Made by a program: the position numbers and the translations under genes. 64,000 nucleotides of DNA, from assembly GCA_030762895.1 (NCBI GenBank), contig CM061070.1:75007804-75071803 (forward strand), written 5' to 3'. How positions within the stretch are numbered: position 1 is the stretch's first letter; every line of letters begins with the position of its first letter. Origin of the DNA: Sophora flavescens (lineage: Eukaryota; Streptophyta; Magnoliopsida; Fabales; Fabaceae). Under the pieces are notes generated by a model. It was not told where the DNA came from. It saw nothing but the letters and a program-made list of their open reading frames with translations, and searched no databases. Below are positions 12,001 through 24,125 of the stretch, one piece after another.

Positions 12001-14220
12001 CTAGCCTGCCGACTAGCCTCCCTATCCCACTTTCTCCGAAGTCTCAGAGAAGGTAAGACCTTTTTTCCAGCTCCCCAAAAGACAAAGGATTTCATTTGGA
12101 TCAAGAATGAGAGGCCTTCAAGATCTGAAACTCTTTCTTAGCACTCTCCCAATCCTCACTTTACCAAACAAGAAAGATCCGCAGACTTACTCTCTCCTCA
12201 CAATGATTATGCACCGCGGGCAAGATGAATTATCCAGGAAGAGGAGGAGCAACGATGCCAGATACTATGTCAAGAGGGATCCCCGAAAGACGGGAAACGC
12301 GATACCAAGTAATTGAAAAACTGGCTCCTCGCTGCAGTTATGCAGCTCTGAGGTTACGCACTATTTCCAATCTCACTAGTCATCTCCAAGACGGATCATC
12401 CGATAAAGCGTACTGTGAAACCCGATCTAGTCTTGACTAATGATAGCTGTGGTCAGGAGTTGTCGTAGTTCGTCCACAGTATGAACCGAGGGGCCACTGA
12501 AAGCCCAATGCCTTCTCCGCACTTTATTGCCAGCTCCTCTTTCGCCGAGGTCAATCCTTCATCCTGCTCCTATATGTTGATGGATCGTCTAACTTGAAAG
12601 GAAGCTGGTCGAATAATTCGAGGACTGGCGATCTCGATCCTCGAGCACCTTGAAGTTCGTTCATACGCTTAACAATCAAGGGGAGTAGAGGCCCTTACTG
12701 CTGGCCCATTGTTAGCCCAAAGAAATTGGGGTCCGGAGCTAAAATGCCGAAGTGACTCACAAATGTAACAGGACAAGTCTCGGGCAATTATCGACAAAAG
12801 ACTTCCAACTAAACAGGTATCTCGCAAGGTTAATAGCCCTCATTTATGAATTTACAGCGTTTCTCCATTGAGCACATACCTTGGGAAGAAAATTCCAGCA
12901 GATTCGGCTGTCCAAATTGGCTAGCACCAAGAGGATGGCCAACCGAGAAACTTTCATTCAAGAAAATCCTCGCAGTGAGCATAAAAAGTGGCCGTTGACA
13001 ATGGACTGAAGCACTATCAATGGCTGGATGACTCAATCGGGAGTATCCAGCCTCGCAGACAAACTACCCGATTTACCAAAAGGAGGCGAGGCGAACCCGC
13101 CTAAAGTCTTGTCACTACACCATCTTAGACTTGAGAGCTGTGATAAGGGATTCTCCGTGCCGTCATCAAGTGCCTCACGGAGCAACCGAGTATGTAATGG
13201 ATGAGATGCACCGAGGAATCTGCGGAATGCATTCAGGTGGCCGATCTCCGCAGCCTCGGATCCTACGAAGGTGTCTTTGGCCAACCATGAGACTCGATTG
13301 CTCTACCGACCAATAGGTGGGACCTTGTCGGAGTTCGCCAACATAGCCCGTGCCCCAGGAGAAGAGCTCCACTCCATGTTCTCACCATGCCCTTTACTAT
13401 GCTGGGGGATGGACATAGCCTCGGTCCTTTCCTGCGGGCTGGACAAGTCAAGTTCCTCCTGGTAGGGGTAGACTACTTCACCAAATGGATTAAGCAGAGC
13501 CATTGGCCAGATAATCGCTAAAAAGGTCCATACTTGTATGAAAACATTGTCTGCAGGCACGACCTTCCTTATGCAACCAGCTAGCACAACTGGAAGCAAT
13601 TCACCGATAAGGAGCTTCTGAGAGTTTTACTCCAACCTCGGACAAAACACAAAGTGACCCTGTGAGAAAGCATCCACAAACAAATGGCCAAGCAGAGGGC
13701 AAAAACAGTTATTCTAAACGGCTCAAAAGAAGGTCGGGACAATCTAGGGGCTTGGGTCGAGCGTCCACCGAGAGCATTCTCGTGGGCTTACCACTGCTCA
13801 CCACAATCTCGATGGGAGAAACACCGTTCAAATCAACCTATGGAACCGATGTAATGATTCCAGCTTGAATCCCTACAGCTCTCCTTTCAAGGTGACATCA
13901 CAATCAAAGTAAAATGAAGAAGTAACTCGAGTCAGCTTGGACATGGTCGAGGAAGTCCGAGATACAAAGAAAAATCGGGGACGAGCTGTGCAAGCAAAAG
14001 AACCCTGAGTACAACTCAAGGCTGCGCCAAGGGAATTTGTGCAGGTGACTTAGTCTGAGACTGCAAGCCACACGAGAAAAAAACCTGCAGGGTAAGCTCG
14101 CAACCGGCCGTGCCCATTGAGATAGCGGTAAAAATATAGAAATGGTGCCACAGAGTGAAGAATTGACAGAAAGTCTGTTCCAGAACATGGAACACTTCCC
14201 ACCTTAAGTTTTATTTCCAA
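9046..14220 (+). pseudogene. Tat gag-pol, scrambled left copy
   Basis: Short in-frame islands in all three + frames match gag, protease, reverse transcriptase, RNase H and integrase of the element at 45543-50903. Examples are a YTTWLANVVLVKKANGKWRM stretch near 11430-11490, a YRVIEK-like RNase H island near 12300, and the integrase zinc-finger segment DEMHRGICGMHSGG at about 13200. Frameshifts occur every few dozen bases. Each one I compared with the clean copy sits at a CAG, CTG or CGG triplet. I infer that the real gene here, if it exists, resembles the clean copy. Confidence 0.85.
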
Positions 14221-14360
14221 GGTTAGAAGTGATGCACTTCTTTTCCTATCTCATCTTTTTCCCATGAGGTTTTGACCAGGAAGGTTTTAACGAGGCAACA
14301 AGGAAAACAAATAAATAAAATTTTCTTCATATGAGCTATTATTATACAAAAATACGGCGT

Positions 14361-14710
14361 TAAAGCGCTTAAATCCTAAAAAGGCCATCCGAGCCTATAA
14401 AGGTGCTTAAATCCAAAGGTCGTCCGAGCCATAAAGGTGCTTAAATCCTAAAGAAGCCATCCGAGCCTATAAAGGTGCCAAATCCTAAAGAGGTCGTCCG
14501 AGCCCATAAATGTGCTTAACCCAAAGAGGCCGTCCCGAGACTATAAAGGTGTTTAAATCATAAAGAGGCTCAAACCTATAAAGGTGTCGAAATCCTAAAG
14601 AGACTGGCCCGAGCCCATAAAGGTGCTAAATCCTAAAGAAGCCGGCCCGAGCCCATAAAGGTGCTTAAATCCTAAAATGTCCAGCCTATAAAGGTGCTTA
14701 ACCAAAATGG
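14361..14710. repeat. 38-bp tandem repeat, noisy copy
   Basis: This is an array of units of the type AAATCCTAAAG..GTCCGAGCC.ATAAAGGTGC, equivalent to the regular 38-bp array at 51051-51405. Spacing is irregular here because of small indels. Confidence 0.85.
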
Positions 14711-14865
14711 CCGATCGTAGCCATCAGACGAGGCTATACAACATAAAAGAAATTTTTCCAAGTACAAATGGATTCATACGTAAAAAAGGAATTCCATTAA
14801 AATAAAGGGGCAGGCCCCTAATACATGAAATTTCAAAAAGAACTACACCAAACCATATGTTTCTA

Positions 14866-14953
14866 AACTACTATACAGTCAGGGTCAACATCCTCTCGCA
14901 CGGGAGAGATGAAGCCAGACACCAGTTGGCCCACTTCACCTTCGAGAAACTCC
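14866..14953 (-). pseudogene. End of the Tat antisense gene, cut by the gap
   Basis: This matches 51578-51668, the C-terminal end of the antisense gene, including the FLEGEVGQ segment. The gap removes the rest. The last residues are altered in comparison with the clean copy. Confidence 0.7.
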
Positions 14954-15453
14954 NNNNNNNNNNNNNNNNNNNNNNNNNNNNNNNNNNNNNNNNNNNNNNN
15001 NNNNNNNNNNNNNNNNNNNNNNNNNNNNNNNNNNNNNNNNNNNNNNNNNNNNNNNNNNNNNNNNNNNNNNNNNNNNNNNNNNNNNNNNNNNNNNNNNNNN
15101 NNNNNNNNNNNNNNNNNNNNNNNNNNNNNNNNNNNNNNNNNNNNNNNNNNNNNNNNNNNNNNNNNNNNNNNNNNNNNNNNNNNNNNNNNNNNNNNNNNNN
15201 NNNNNNNNNNNNNNNNNNNNNNNNNNNNNNNNNNNNNNNNNNNNNNNNNNNNNNNNNNNNNNNNNNNNNNNNNNNNNNNNNNNNNNNNNNNNNNNNNNNN
15301 NNNNNNNNNNNNNNNNNNNNNNNNNNNNNNNNNNNNNNNNNNNNNNNNNNNNNNNNNNNNNNNNNNNNNNNNNNNNNNNNNNNNNNNNNNNNNNNNNNNN
15401 NNNNNNNNNNNNNNNNNNNNNNNNNNNNNNNNNNNNNNNNNNNNNNNNNNNNN
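14954..15453. other. Assembly gap of exactly 500 N
   Basis: There are 500 consecutive N. The round number suggests a fixed-size scaffolding placeholder of unknown true length. The left flank is the antisense gene of a Tat element and the right flank is a LINE, so the flanks belong to different elements. Translations across this region are meaningless. Confidence 0.99.
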
Positions 15454-18400
15454 TGCCCAAGAAAGCCTGTTGTCAAACCTATCCCTGATACCGCTCCTAG
15501 CAATATAGTTATTCCTCAAAAGGGTTAGGAAATCATGCTGGAGGAAAGAATCCCCAAAAAGGAAAAAAGAAAAGGATGTTAACAAAATTATTCAACAGCC
15601 TCCAATTAAAAAAGAAATCCTTTCAAAAATCTTTGATGCTGCTAAAGCAGCTCGTGTTGCATCTTCATCCTCCACGCTGTTTTGGAGGATATTATGGGAA
15701 CTGAAGACTTCTCGGATTGGAGGATGTTACATCTTTGCAGCTCCTGAACCAGTTCCAGGATGGAGCATCAAAAGCCTCCTATCAGGAAGACCTCTCAACC
15801 ACCTATGAAGAATAGTACTAATAACCAGGATGCTATGGATAGTGGCAGCCCTGAAGGCTTATGTCAGGTGATACCTGGGCTCCAGTTAGTGAAGGAACTA
15901 AGCTTCCAAAATCTCCAACTGTTATTAATGAATAGCCTCATCTAGAACTGTAGGGGTGCTGGGGGGAAAATTTTCCCCTCCCTTATTAAAGACTTAATGA
16001 AAATCTATCACCTTGATTTTGTTGCTGTCATGGAAACAAGGGTTAGTGGTGTGAAAGTCGACTCCGCATCATTAAGAAACAAATCCTTCAGGAAGGCTCG
16101 AGGTGGAAGCTCGCAGTTTTTTCCGGGGGGTATTTGGTGTAAGGGAAACACTTTGCCCTCCTATATCTCAAGTATTTCAAGTTCAAGGTATTGTATTCAC
16201 TTGAAAGGTAAAACTCTAATTCCCCACTCCTCTTTGGTATTTCTCTATTATCTATGCTAGTCCTCAGTCCTAGTGGTGGATATCTTTACGGGAGGAGTTA
16301 AGGGGTTTCCGGGCCTACTTATCCAGACCTTGGTGTGTTGTCAAGACTTCAACACTGCTTGTTCGGGAGAATGAAAATTTTGAGGTGCTGCTGTTAATAA
16401 AGCATCTTGCATTGCCTTCTATGATTGCATTAACGCATGCCACTTTACGGATTTAGGTTTTGTGGTCCTACGCTTACTTGAAACATGGTGACGCTTTGAA
16501 AGATTGATAGGTTCTATGTAATACTATGGCATGACCTCTTCCCGCATGTGTCTAATCACGAATCTCCTATTCGCCTAGTCCGATCATCTTGGCTTATGGC
16601 TTAGACCTCGCTAGTTCTAGTAATAGACAGTTACTTCCAAGTTCTTAGCCCTTGGATTGATCACCCGTTTTACAACTCGGATTACTAATTCTTGGCATAC
16701 TTTCCCGATGATTGAGCGACAATATTTCAACAACTTCCCAAAACCTAAGTATCCTGAACAAAGAGGCTTTTGGAAAAACTACTAAAAAGAAAGCAAAAAA
16801 ATCCCGAAAAGATTAGAATCGATCAATAGGGTTCTAAGTTAATTCTAAGGATAGATTTATCTCTCTAACGGACCAATTGTGGCATTAACATGCCCTTATA
16901 GTCGTACAATAGGAAGCGATTTGGTTTTAGTAGTAAATTAAAATGGATTATGCTTAGAGACTTCAACACTAGATTTTTTTCATATATCCACTATACGCAG
17001 AAGGAGAAAAACAGAATAACCGCTTCTTCAAAATGAGTGGAGGAGCGGGATCTATGAAGACTGACTTAAGAACTCGGTTCAGCAAAGCTTTCAAGATCCT
17101 CAGATGCTCTCTCTAGGCCTCTGGACTCTTCATTCCACACTACCTGTGAGTTTCCCCTCTAATCTCAAAAGAAGATATGCTATTCCTCAATAGGAAGAGT
17201 CTATGATGTAGACTTAAGAACGCCTTGTTTAGCATGAAAAACTACAAGTCTCCTGTCTAGATGGATTTCATCCAATTTTATTTAAATCCCAACGGGAGAT
17301 TGCTGGCCCCGCCTCCAGGTTTGTCGTCCGAATGCTTTGGCAAACCGGAGTGTTTTTGAGAGGTAAACCATACTTTCCCGCCTCCTATCCCCAAAGTGAT
17401 AATCCTCTAACAAAATTTCCCACTTTCGCCCTATTTCCCTTTTCAATGTTGCTTAGAAGGTGGTAACTAAGATTATCACTCAAAGACTTAGAAGCATCAT
17501 GCCATATGTGTGTCTCGCTAACTAGAGTAGTTTTGTTCTCGGAGATATATAAAATGACAACATCTTAGTTATACAAAGAAGTCGTTCATTCTCTCAACCA
17601 ACTAATGGTAAAAAAGGTTATATGGTTATAAAATGGACTTTAGAAAAGGTATACTATGATTGAATGGGAATTTTATTCTTGAAACTCTCTCTCTCTCAAT
17701 ATTCCAACTCATCTTATCGACCTTATTAAGATTTGTTTAAATCGTGGTTCTCGAGCATTAATTGAAATCGGAGGAAGGTCTAACTCTTCTCGTCTTCTGT
17801 GAGGACTTAGGCAGGTGATCCACTCTTCCCCACTTTGTGCTTATCTTGTAGGACTAGGCCAGAGAATTAATGACTCCTAGCTCCGGGAATTGAAACCTTG
17901 GAAATTGGGGAGTAGGTAATAACCTATAACATCTCACAGTTAATCTTTGGACTACTATTTAGTGCTTATAGTCAAGCTTCTCCATTGAACAAGCTATCCT
18001 TATTCAAAATGTTCTTGTTGAGTTCTACAGTAACTGGATAGAAAATTATTTTTCTTAAATCTAAGGTTTACTTTTCTAGGAACCTAAATGAAGATGTTAT
18101 GCAAAAATTTGTAATTCTCTTGGAATTGATCAAACTAATGACTTAGTGGACTTACTTAGGTGCTCCTCTTTTGTACCAAAGAGCCAACACGACAACTTAC
18201 TCCTTTGTGCTTGATAAAATGAGAAAAAAACTTTCGGTTGGAAGGCAAAATTCCTTATCCCTTGCAAGTCGTATTAATTTGGCTCAAGCTTCTTTAGCCA
18301 ACCTTCCAAGGTATGATATACGCTCCTTTTCTCCCCCCCCTCGATTGGGATGGAGGAAAAACTATGCGGAAATTTTATATGGGGTTCAACAGAGATCGCA

Positions 18401-19098
18401 ATAAAATGCCACTTAGTATCTTGGAGCAAAATTTGATTGCTCTAAGGAAGCTGGTGGCCTCGGTTTTAGGGACCTAAGATCCTTAAATAAAGCATATATG
18501 ATGAAATTAGCTTGGAGTTTGGTAGCCGAGACCGACAAGCTTTGGGTAAGGGTCATGAAAGCTAAATATAATTGTGGAGTAACATCTATGCCTAAAGTTG
18601 CTCCTAGGAGCTCTCGCTCAGTGTTTGGAGGGCTATCTCTGGAATTTGGCATAGAAGTGCGAATAAAGTTACTTAGAACTTAAAAATGGTAATGTTGTTA
18701 GATTTTGAAAAGATAGATGGATACATGGAGTTGCTAGACTGGGAGTACGCCTAGGAAATTTCCCCTCAAGAGCAAAATGAGTTTCCAGTTTCTTCATATC
18801 CGTAATAACAGTTGGAATTGGCAAGCCTTCAATCGCGTCATCCTAAGTGGACTATGTGACAAGATTGACCTTGTTCCTTGCCCCATTTCATTAACTATGC
18901 AAGACTTCCTGTTTGGTCCCCTAGTACCGGTGGTCTTTTTTTCTATAAAGTCTACTTACAATGTTTTGAGTGCAAGAACAGGATAAGTGATCTTGATCAA
19001 GGCCTTCAACCACTTTTCAAGAAAATATGGCAGAGGGAGAGGCCCAAATAGACGAGAGTTCATCCGTGGAAATGGCAAACACTCCCTTGGGCATTACT
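15454..19098 (+). pseudogene. L1-type LINE, 5' part, error-rich
   Basis: This is a plant L1-like retrotransposon that would encode an ORF1 nucleic-acid-binding protein and an ORF2 with apurinic-type endonuclease and reverse transcriptase. Near 15945-16060 the endonuclease start is readable (NCRGAG..., then LDFVAVMETRVSG). At 16310-16400 islands of the endonuclease core follow. At 18170-18300 there is the segment after the reverse transcriptase, and at 18420-18610 the motif GGLGFRDLRSLNKAYMMKLAWSL typical of plant LINEs. The reading frame changes every few dozen bases. The remainder of ORF2 lies at 28773-29724, beyond an inserted LTR element. Much of the apparent decay is probably base-calling noise next to the gap, since CAG and CTG are nearly absent here. 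Confidence 0.8.
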
Positions 19099-22000
19099 AT
19101 GTGAACACGTACGGAAATAAATTAAAAGAATTTTCTGGTTGCTTTCGAGAAAATTATTTTGTTTGAAGTCATAAAATCTCGGTGTAAAACAATTTCTTCT
19201 GAATACTTGAAGTATAACGTGCATAACACAATAATCATAAAAAAACCATCTAATTCACAACAGAATTTCAACCATATAAATGTTTTCAAAATACCTACAC
19301 ACGGACTTTCCCAAAACATACCACCCAAAAGAAATTTAAAATATCATAAGCTGGTCGTTCTACAAGACACTTCACTGATAAGACCTCGTGATCATCCCTA
19401 TGATCACACATCTCTTCCCACAATCCGGATTTAAGTCTCCGAGTGACTTAAGGAACTCTTCTGCAACATCTGCGTTTGTGTACCGAGGTACAATAGCAAA
19501 GACAGAAGAACATGTATATGCAAGGGTGAGTTCCAATATATGGATTTTAAAACGATAACCATATGCATGACTCTCAAATACCATTTAACATGAATTTTCA
19601 AAGATAAACAATATATTTGTCAAAGGGTTTCATACCCGACAATCATCGTTGTTTTAAAAACCATGACACTTCAATATTCCTCAACTAACTTTGATATCTA
19701 ATCTCCGGAGCTTCAATCAACCAATGGATGAGCCGATCGTGCTCTAGTTACCAATTAAGGCGGAATCAATGCCAAATGTGGCAAAGTTCTATTGACCATT
19801 CCACACCCAACTCAAGGCAAAGTGGTGACTACATATAGTACATGGTCTACGTGGGTCGTATATCCATCAAGGCACAAAGATGCAAACTGCATGAATACTT
19901 TCCATCAAGCATTCAAATTCAATGCAAAGGCATGTCTACCCAAAATGCATGTAAAACATTTTGTTCACATAATTTTCTTTGTGTTTATTCTTTCCTTGTC
20001 GAGGCTCAAAGGCTCACGACCAACCAAGGTTTAAACATTTTAGTTTAACAATAATACCAATAAAAAAAAGGACTCCAAGTCCAAACCAATCAAACAAACT
20101 CTAAGTCAAAATGTGCAAATCACGAAAATCTAGATCCGTACACCAGATTTAGATTTGTAGATTTTTAGCGCACAAAAATCAATATAGATTTTTATAGAAC
20201 ATCTAGTCCATAACTTCACTTTTTGAACCCCGGTCCATATCATAGAACTCTAGACATCGACATCTCGACAGCTTAGGTTCGTTTGTCAATTTAACAACAT
20301 TTTCGCTTCGTGAAACACAAATCCAAAACAAAATTTCTTTAACTTATCCGAGTTGTCGGAAATGACCCATTGTATAAAAATACTTTACAGAAAATCCTTT
20401 TACGTTGGAAATTCATTTTACAAAATCATTAAAATCACTTAAAATTCATTTTCTTTCAAAAATCAATATTTTGAACCTGAAAATATTTCTTTGAGACAAA
20501 TTCTCTGTTTTAATTAATATTACAATTTTTAATAATACTACTATAAATATTGTCGAAATTGTCCGAGCATTTGACGTTTTAAAAGCGTTATAAGTCCAAA
20601 ATGACTTTTCTAGTAAAATAATTTTTCCAACACTATAATAAAATTATTTTTGAAACTTATTTTCTTAAAATAACATTTTCTAATATTTATAAATTTCTTA
20701 CGTCAAAATTAGCAGTGCTAAAATATTTTCACGGTCACGTCCTCACAATGACTCATAAAACACTATTACGCTGTTAAATTATTAAAATATTATTATTTTT
20801 CACTATAATCCAAATTTCACCAAACCAATAATTAATGATAATATATATATTACTATTTTCCACATTTTCCACTAATTAAAACTCATTATTCCGTAAATAG
20901 TTTTTTAATGCTTTTAACCTCATTATTAATTGAGCACTGACCACTGTCAGACTTTACAATCGACAAACAACATCAATAAGAACCATGCCAATAATATAGC
21001 AAATAGCACAATTAATGACATACAATAAAACATAATAACAATTAAATGCAGATAATCAAATAATTAAAAGCAGATAACTTAAAAGCAGAGAAATCTAATT
21101 ACATAATACATACACCAAATAAAATATACAAACCACAAATAAATTACATACAGCTACCGAAAAAATCCCTCAAGTACTCCCCTTACCTCTCGAAGAACTT
21201 GGCTTCCGATTTTAAAACTTTGTCGCGAATCCAGAAACCGTCAACGCACGTACACGATACAATTCTTTATCCTTCAACAAATCACAACTCAACCAATCAA
21301 AATCAAACAAATACAATCACCTAATCACTAAGGTTAGGTCACGGTCAAGAATGGATTTTGTGGCTAAAAATTACTAAAATTGCTTAAGTAATTGGATTAA
21401 TGATCCTAAGTACTTAAGACATAGATCTAATGATTTAACATAAATAATTGAAATCAAATATTACAATCCATCATAAACCCATTTTCGGCCTTCAATGAAA
21501 AATGAAACTAGGGATTTCTTTTTGACAAAACAACTTGGATTCAGTATATATATGAACTATAAAGATTGAATCAAGTATACTTTAACAACAACAAAATGAA
21601 ACAAAGTTCCTCCACCCACATAAACAAGGTTTCGGCCATGAGAAGAAAAGTGGGAGGAAATTTTTGTTTGATTCATGCTCTTGGATAATTAAAGTAGAGA
21701 TGATTACAAGGTCATAGAAATTGGTTTCATGATCATAAGATTTTTATACAATTTCCTAGAGATTTCACAAGATTCTAGATCTAGGAATTTACGTTGATGA
21801 TCATGGCATAAAACAAGTGAAATTAATGAAGAAGAAGACATGATTGATCATGGAGAGAAGATATTACTTCTTGGTGATGAAGAAATGAAGAGAAATGATC
21901 AACCAACACTTAGTTAAAACTGGACAGCTTTGAGGGTGTGATGGTTTTGTGGTTGTATCTCACAATATACTCATCCAAAAATAATGAACTATGGCTTGTT

Positions 22001-23288
22001 AGAAATATAAGAAGAAACGGAACAAATTTGGTGTTTAAGGTTTCATTTGTTTCGGATCATAACAGGTGTGAAAAGGGCCTTCTTTCTGCTGTTTCGTTTG
22101 TTACTTAGAATTCTGGGCAGTTTCGGTATTTTTAGCATATCTCACAATCCAATTATCCATTTTTGATTATCTTTAGCTTGATGGAATTAAGAGATAAATA
22201 GTAACAACCTCTTGCTGAGAGTTTTTCGAGTTTCATAAAGGAAGAGGGTCATATTTTTAGGTGGAGATTCGGTGTTCTTATGAGTTTTGTAACTTGGAGA
22301 AAATGGAGAAAACTTGGTGAGGAAGATGAAGAGAAGTGGGGAAAGGGAAGCTTCAGTTTTGAACCTTTATATAGGCTTATGTTTAGGCTTTTTTTGGTTC
22401 CTTAGAGTCCAAATAATGGGTTTTGTGAATATTAAATTAATATATGATTAATCATAGTTAATAGTTAACTTAACTAAGGTTATTTTGGCTAATCATGGTT
22501 AATTATATGTGGCTCACATTTGATGGAGGTGTGATTGATTTTGGGACACACATAGTGACTCACCAATGAGTCACCGATCCTATCCGTTAGCTGTTCCTGG
22601 AAATTCCGTACGCAGCTCCGTCATTTACCCGATTTCGGTTTTTGAGATGAAAATAATGAAACGAAAGCAAAACGAAATAGGTATGGTTAGGTATATGTGG
22701 ATGTACGAATTTGAGGAGATGTGGGAGGTTTGCAATCATGTAAAATGAGTGGTTAAAAGTGCGTAGATGTGTCTTGTCAATACCCGCAAAAGCTTGGGGG
22801 TATTTTGGTCTTTTTACCTAAAAATCATGATTACTAGCATTTAATTCTCATAAATGCTTGGTGACTCATCCTCCATGAGTCATCATGTATGACTCGTTGT
22901 TCCGATCTCTTGACAGGTCTCTGCAGTTCCGTTTCCGACTCCGTCGGTTTCCCGATTAGCGTTTTACGCTCGAATCGAGTATAAAACCTAATTATTTTGA
23001 AAATTTTCAAAATAACCTATATTGTTGGAAATGAGATATAAAATCTATTCATTTCATTCTCTAGTCAAAATTAGGTTTTCTGATCAGTAAAATCTTACTG
23101 TCAGTAAAAACGCAGACCGGGTTCCGTCTAATTTTCAACCAAAAATTTCACCATATACTTATAAAAATAAGCATAATATGAATATGACTTTGGTTTTCCT
23201 AAAATCATTTTCTAAGTTTCCGATAAAAATATAAATGTTTATTTATATTTATATCGATATTAGAAAGCAGAAAAATCGGGATGTTACA
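19099..23288 (-). repeat. LTR-A, complete 3' LTR (about 4.2 kb)
   Basis: In sense (-) it starts TGTAACATCCCG at 23288 and ends near ...TTCACA at 19099. The exact left end is uncertain because that side is noisy. It shares blocks with LTR-C and LTR-D, for example GCACTGACCACTGTCAGA at 20935-20952 and CAATATATGGATTT near 19535. A TATA box (GCCTATATAAAG on -, about 22376-22365) places the transcription start roughly 0.9 kb into the LTR and leaves a leader of about 3.2 kb. No coding frame of substance is present. Confidence 0.82.
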
Positions 23289-24125
23289 ATACTACCCCAC
23301 TTAAAAAAAATTTCGTCCTCGAAATTTCGTGACTCAAAGCTAGACAGGGATTTTCTTAATCCCTAGGTCTTACTTTCACAAGAAAGTGTATAGAAAAACT
23401 TCGTCAATCTGAAAAGAATACAGGAATGTCCCATATGCAACAAGATTTTTAATAGGTTTGTGAGTGTAAAACGCATAGCTAATACATATTTACAACAATG
23501 ACTCTAATAAAGTTCCTTCTTTCACGAGAACTCCTAGTGGATTAGGAACTCACAAAACGAATAGTTCCTAACCTTAATAGAATTTATTCCTTGGACAAAG
23601 GATTTTAAACGACAATTTAAAATAACAGTAATCCGACAAAATTTCAGACTGGATCACTTTCACCAAAAGTAAAAGTGACTAGACTAAGTCTCATCTAGAA
23701 ACTTCTTTTATCAAGAAAGTGTCTATCCCGAACAACAACAGGACATTTCACAAAAATTTCCACAATAAATGACACAACATTTGAAATTTGAAAACAAATC
23801 CACTATCAAAGAAATGATTTGATCTCAAAAATCTATTCTGATCACATCAATCAAGAGAAAAAGGACTGGAATAAATTTCCTTTCAAGAAACCTTTATTTT
23901 CATAAATTTGTAGATACTATACATCACCGGCGTCAGCTGAAAAGACTAATAACATAAAATACTTTAGAGAGTCAAATACTCAAGAGTACCTACATATGAT
24001 TCTACTTAGATCATATTACACACTTAACATATAATAGTCATTAAAACATGCATCTTACATATAATATTCCTATGCGTAACTACATCTTGGGTTCTTGATC
24101 CAGTTGCTCTAGGTTGTGAAGTTTT
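23289..24125 (-). other. Non-coding 3' region and purine tract of gag-only element
   Basis: No open frame is supported. Immediately beside the LTR, on -, lies the sequence AAGTGGGGTAGTAT, a purine-rich primer tract. It is preceded by GAAATTTCGAGGACGAAATT, the hallmark found between pol and the 3' LTR of Tekay/Del-type chromoviruses. Its presence without pol supports descent from such an element. Confidence 0.7.

Larger units (their letters stand above)
1..14953. repeat. Left, error-rich copy of a 15-kb duplicated block
   Basis: This stretch aligns end to end with 36505-51668. It contains the same nested order: the end of LTR-C, LTR-D, the 5' part of copia 1 with its LTR, AT-rich backbone, then the Tat element up to its antisense gene. 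AT-rich parts such as 7400-8340 match 43890-44840 almost base for base apart from homopolymer length. GC-rich coding parts differ by many small indels and substitutions centred on CAG, CTG and CGG. The copy is about 210 bases shorter than its partner and ends exactly at the N gap. Because the same insertion junctions are present in both, this is one locus seen twice: either an assembly duplicate or a very recent segmental duplication. I favour the assembly explanation. Confidence 0.93.

Noticed and set aside
9046..14220. Left-copy Tat gag-pol as an ancient degenerate pseudogene
   Set aside because: Neighbouring AT-rich sequence is almost identical to the clean copy. Decay restricted to CHG sites does not fit age.
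14857..15585. Long open frames across the N run on both strands
   Set aside because: They exist only because N codons are not stops. Flanking residues belong to a Tat antisense gene on one side and a LINE on the other.
22566..22748. Small frame in LTR-A
   Set aside because: It is broken in the sister LTR remnant at 28300-28470, so it is not conserved.
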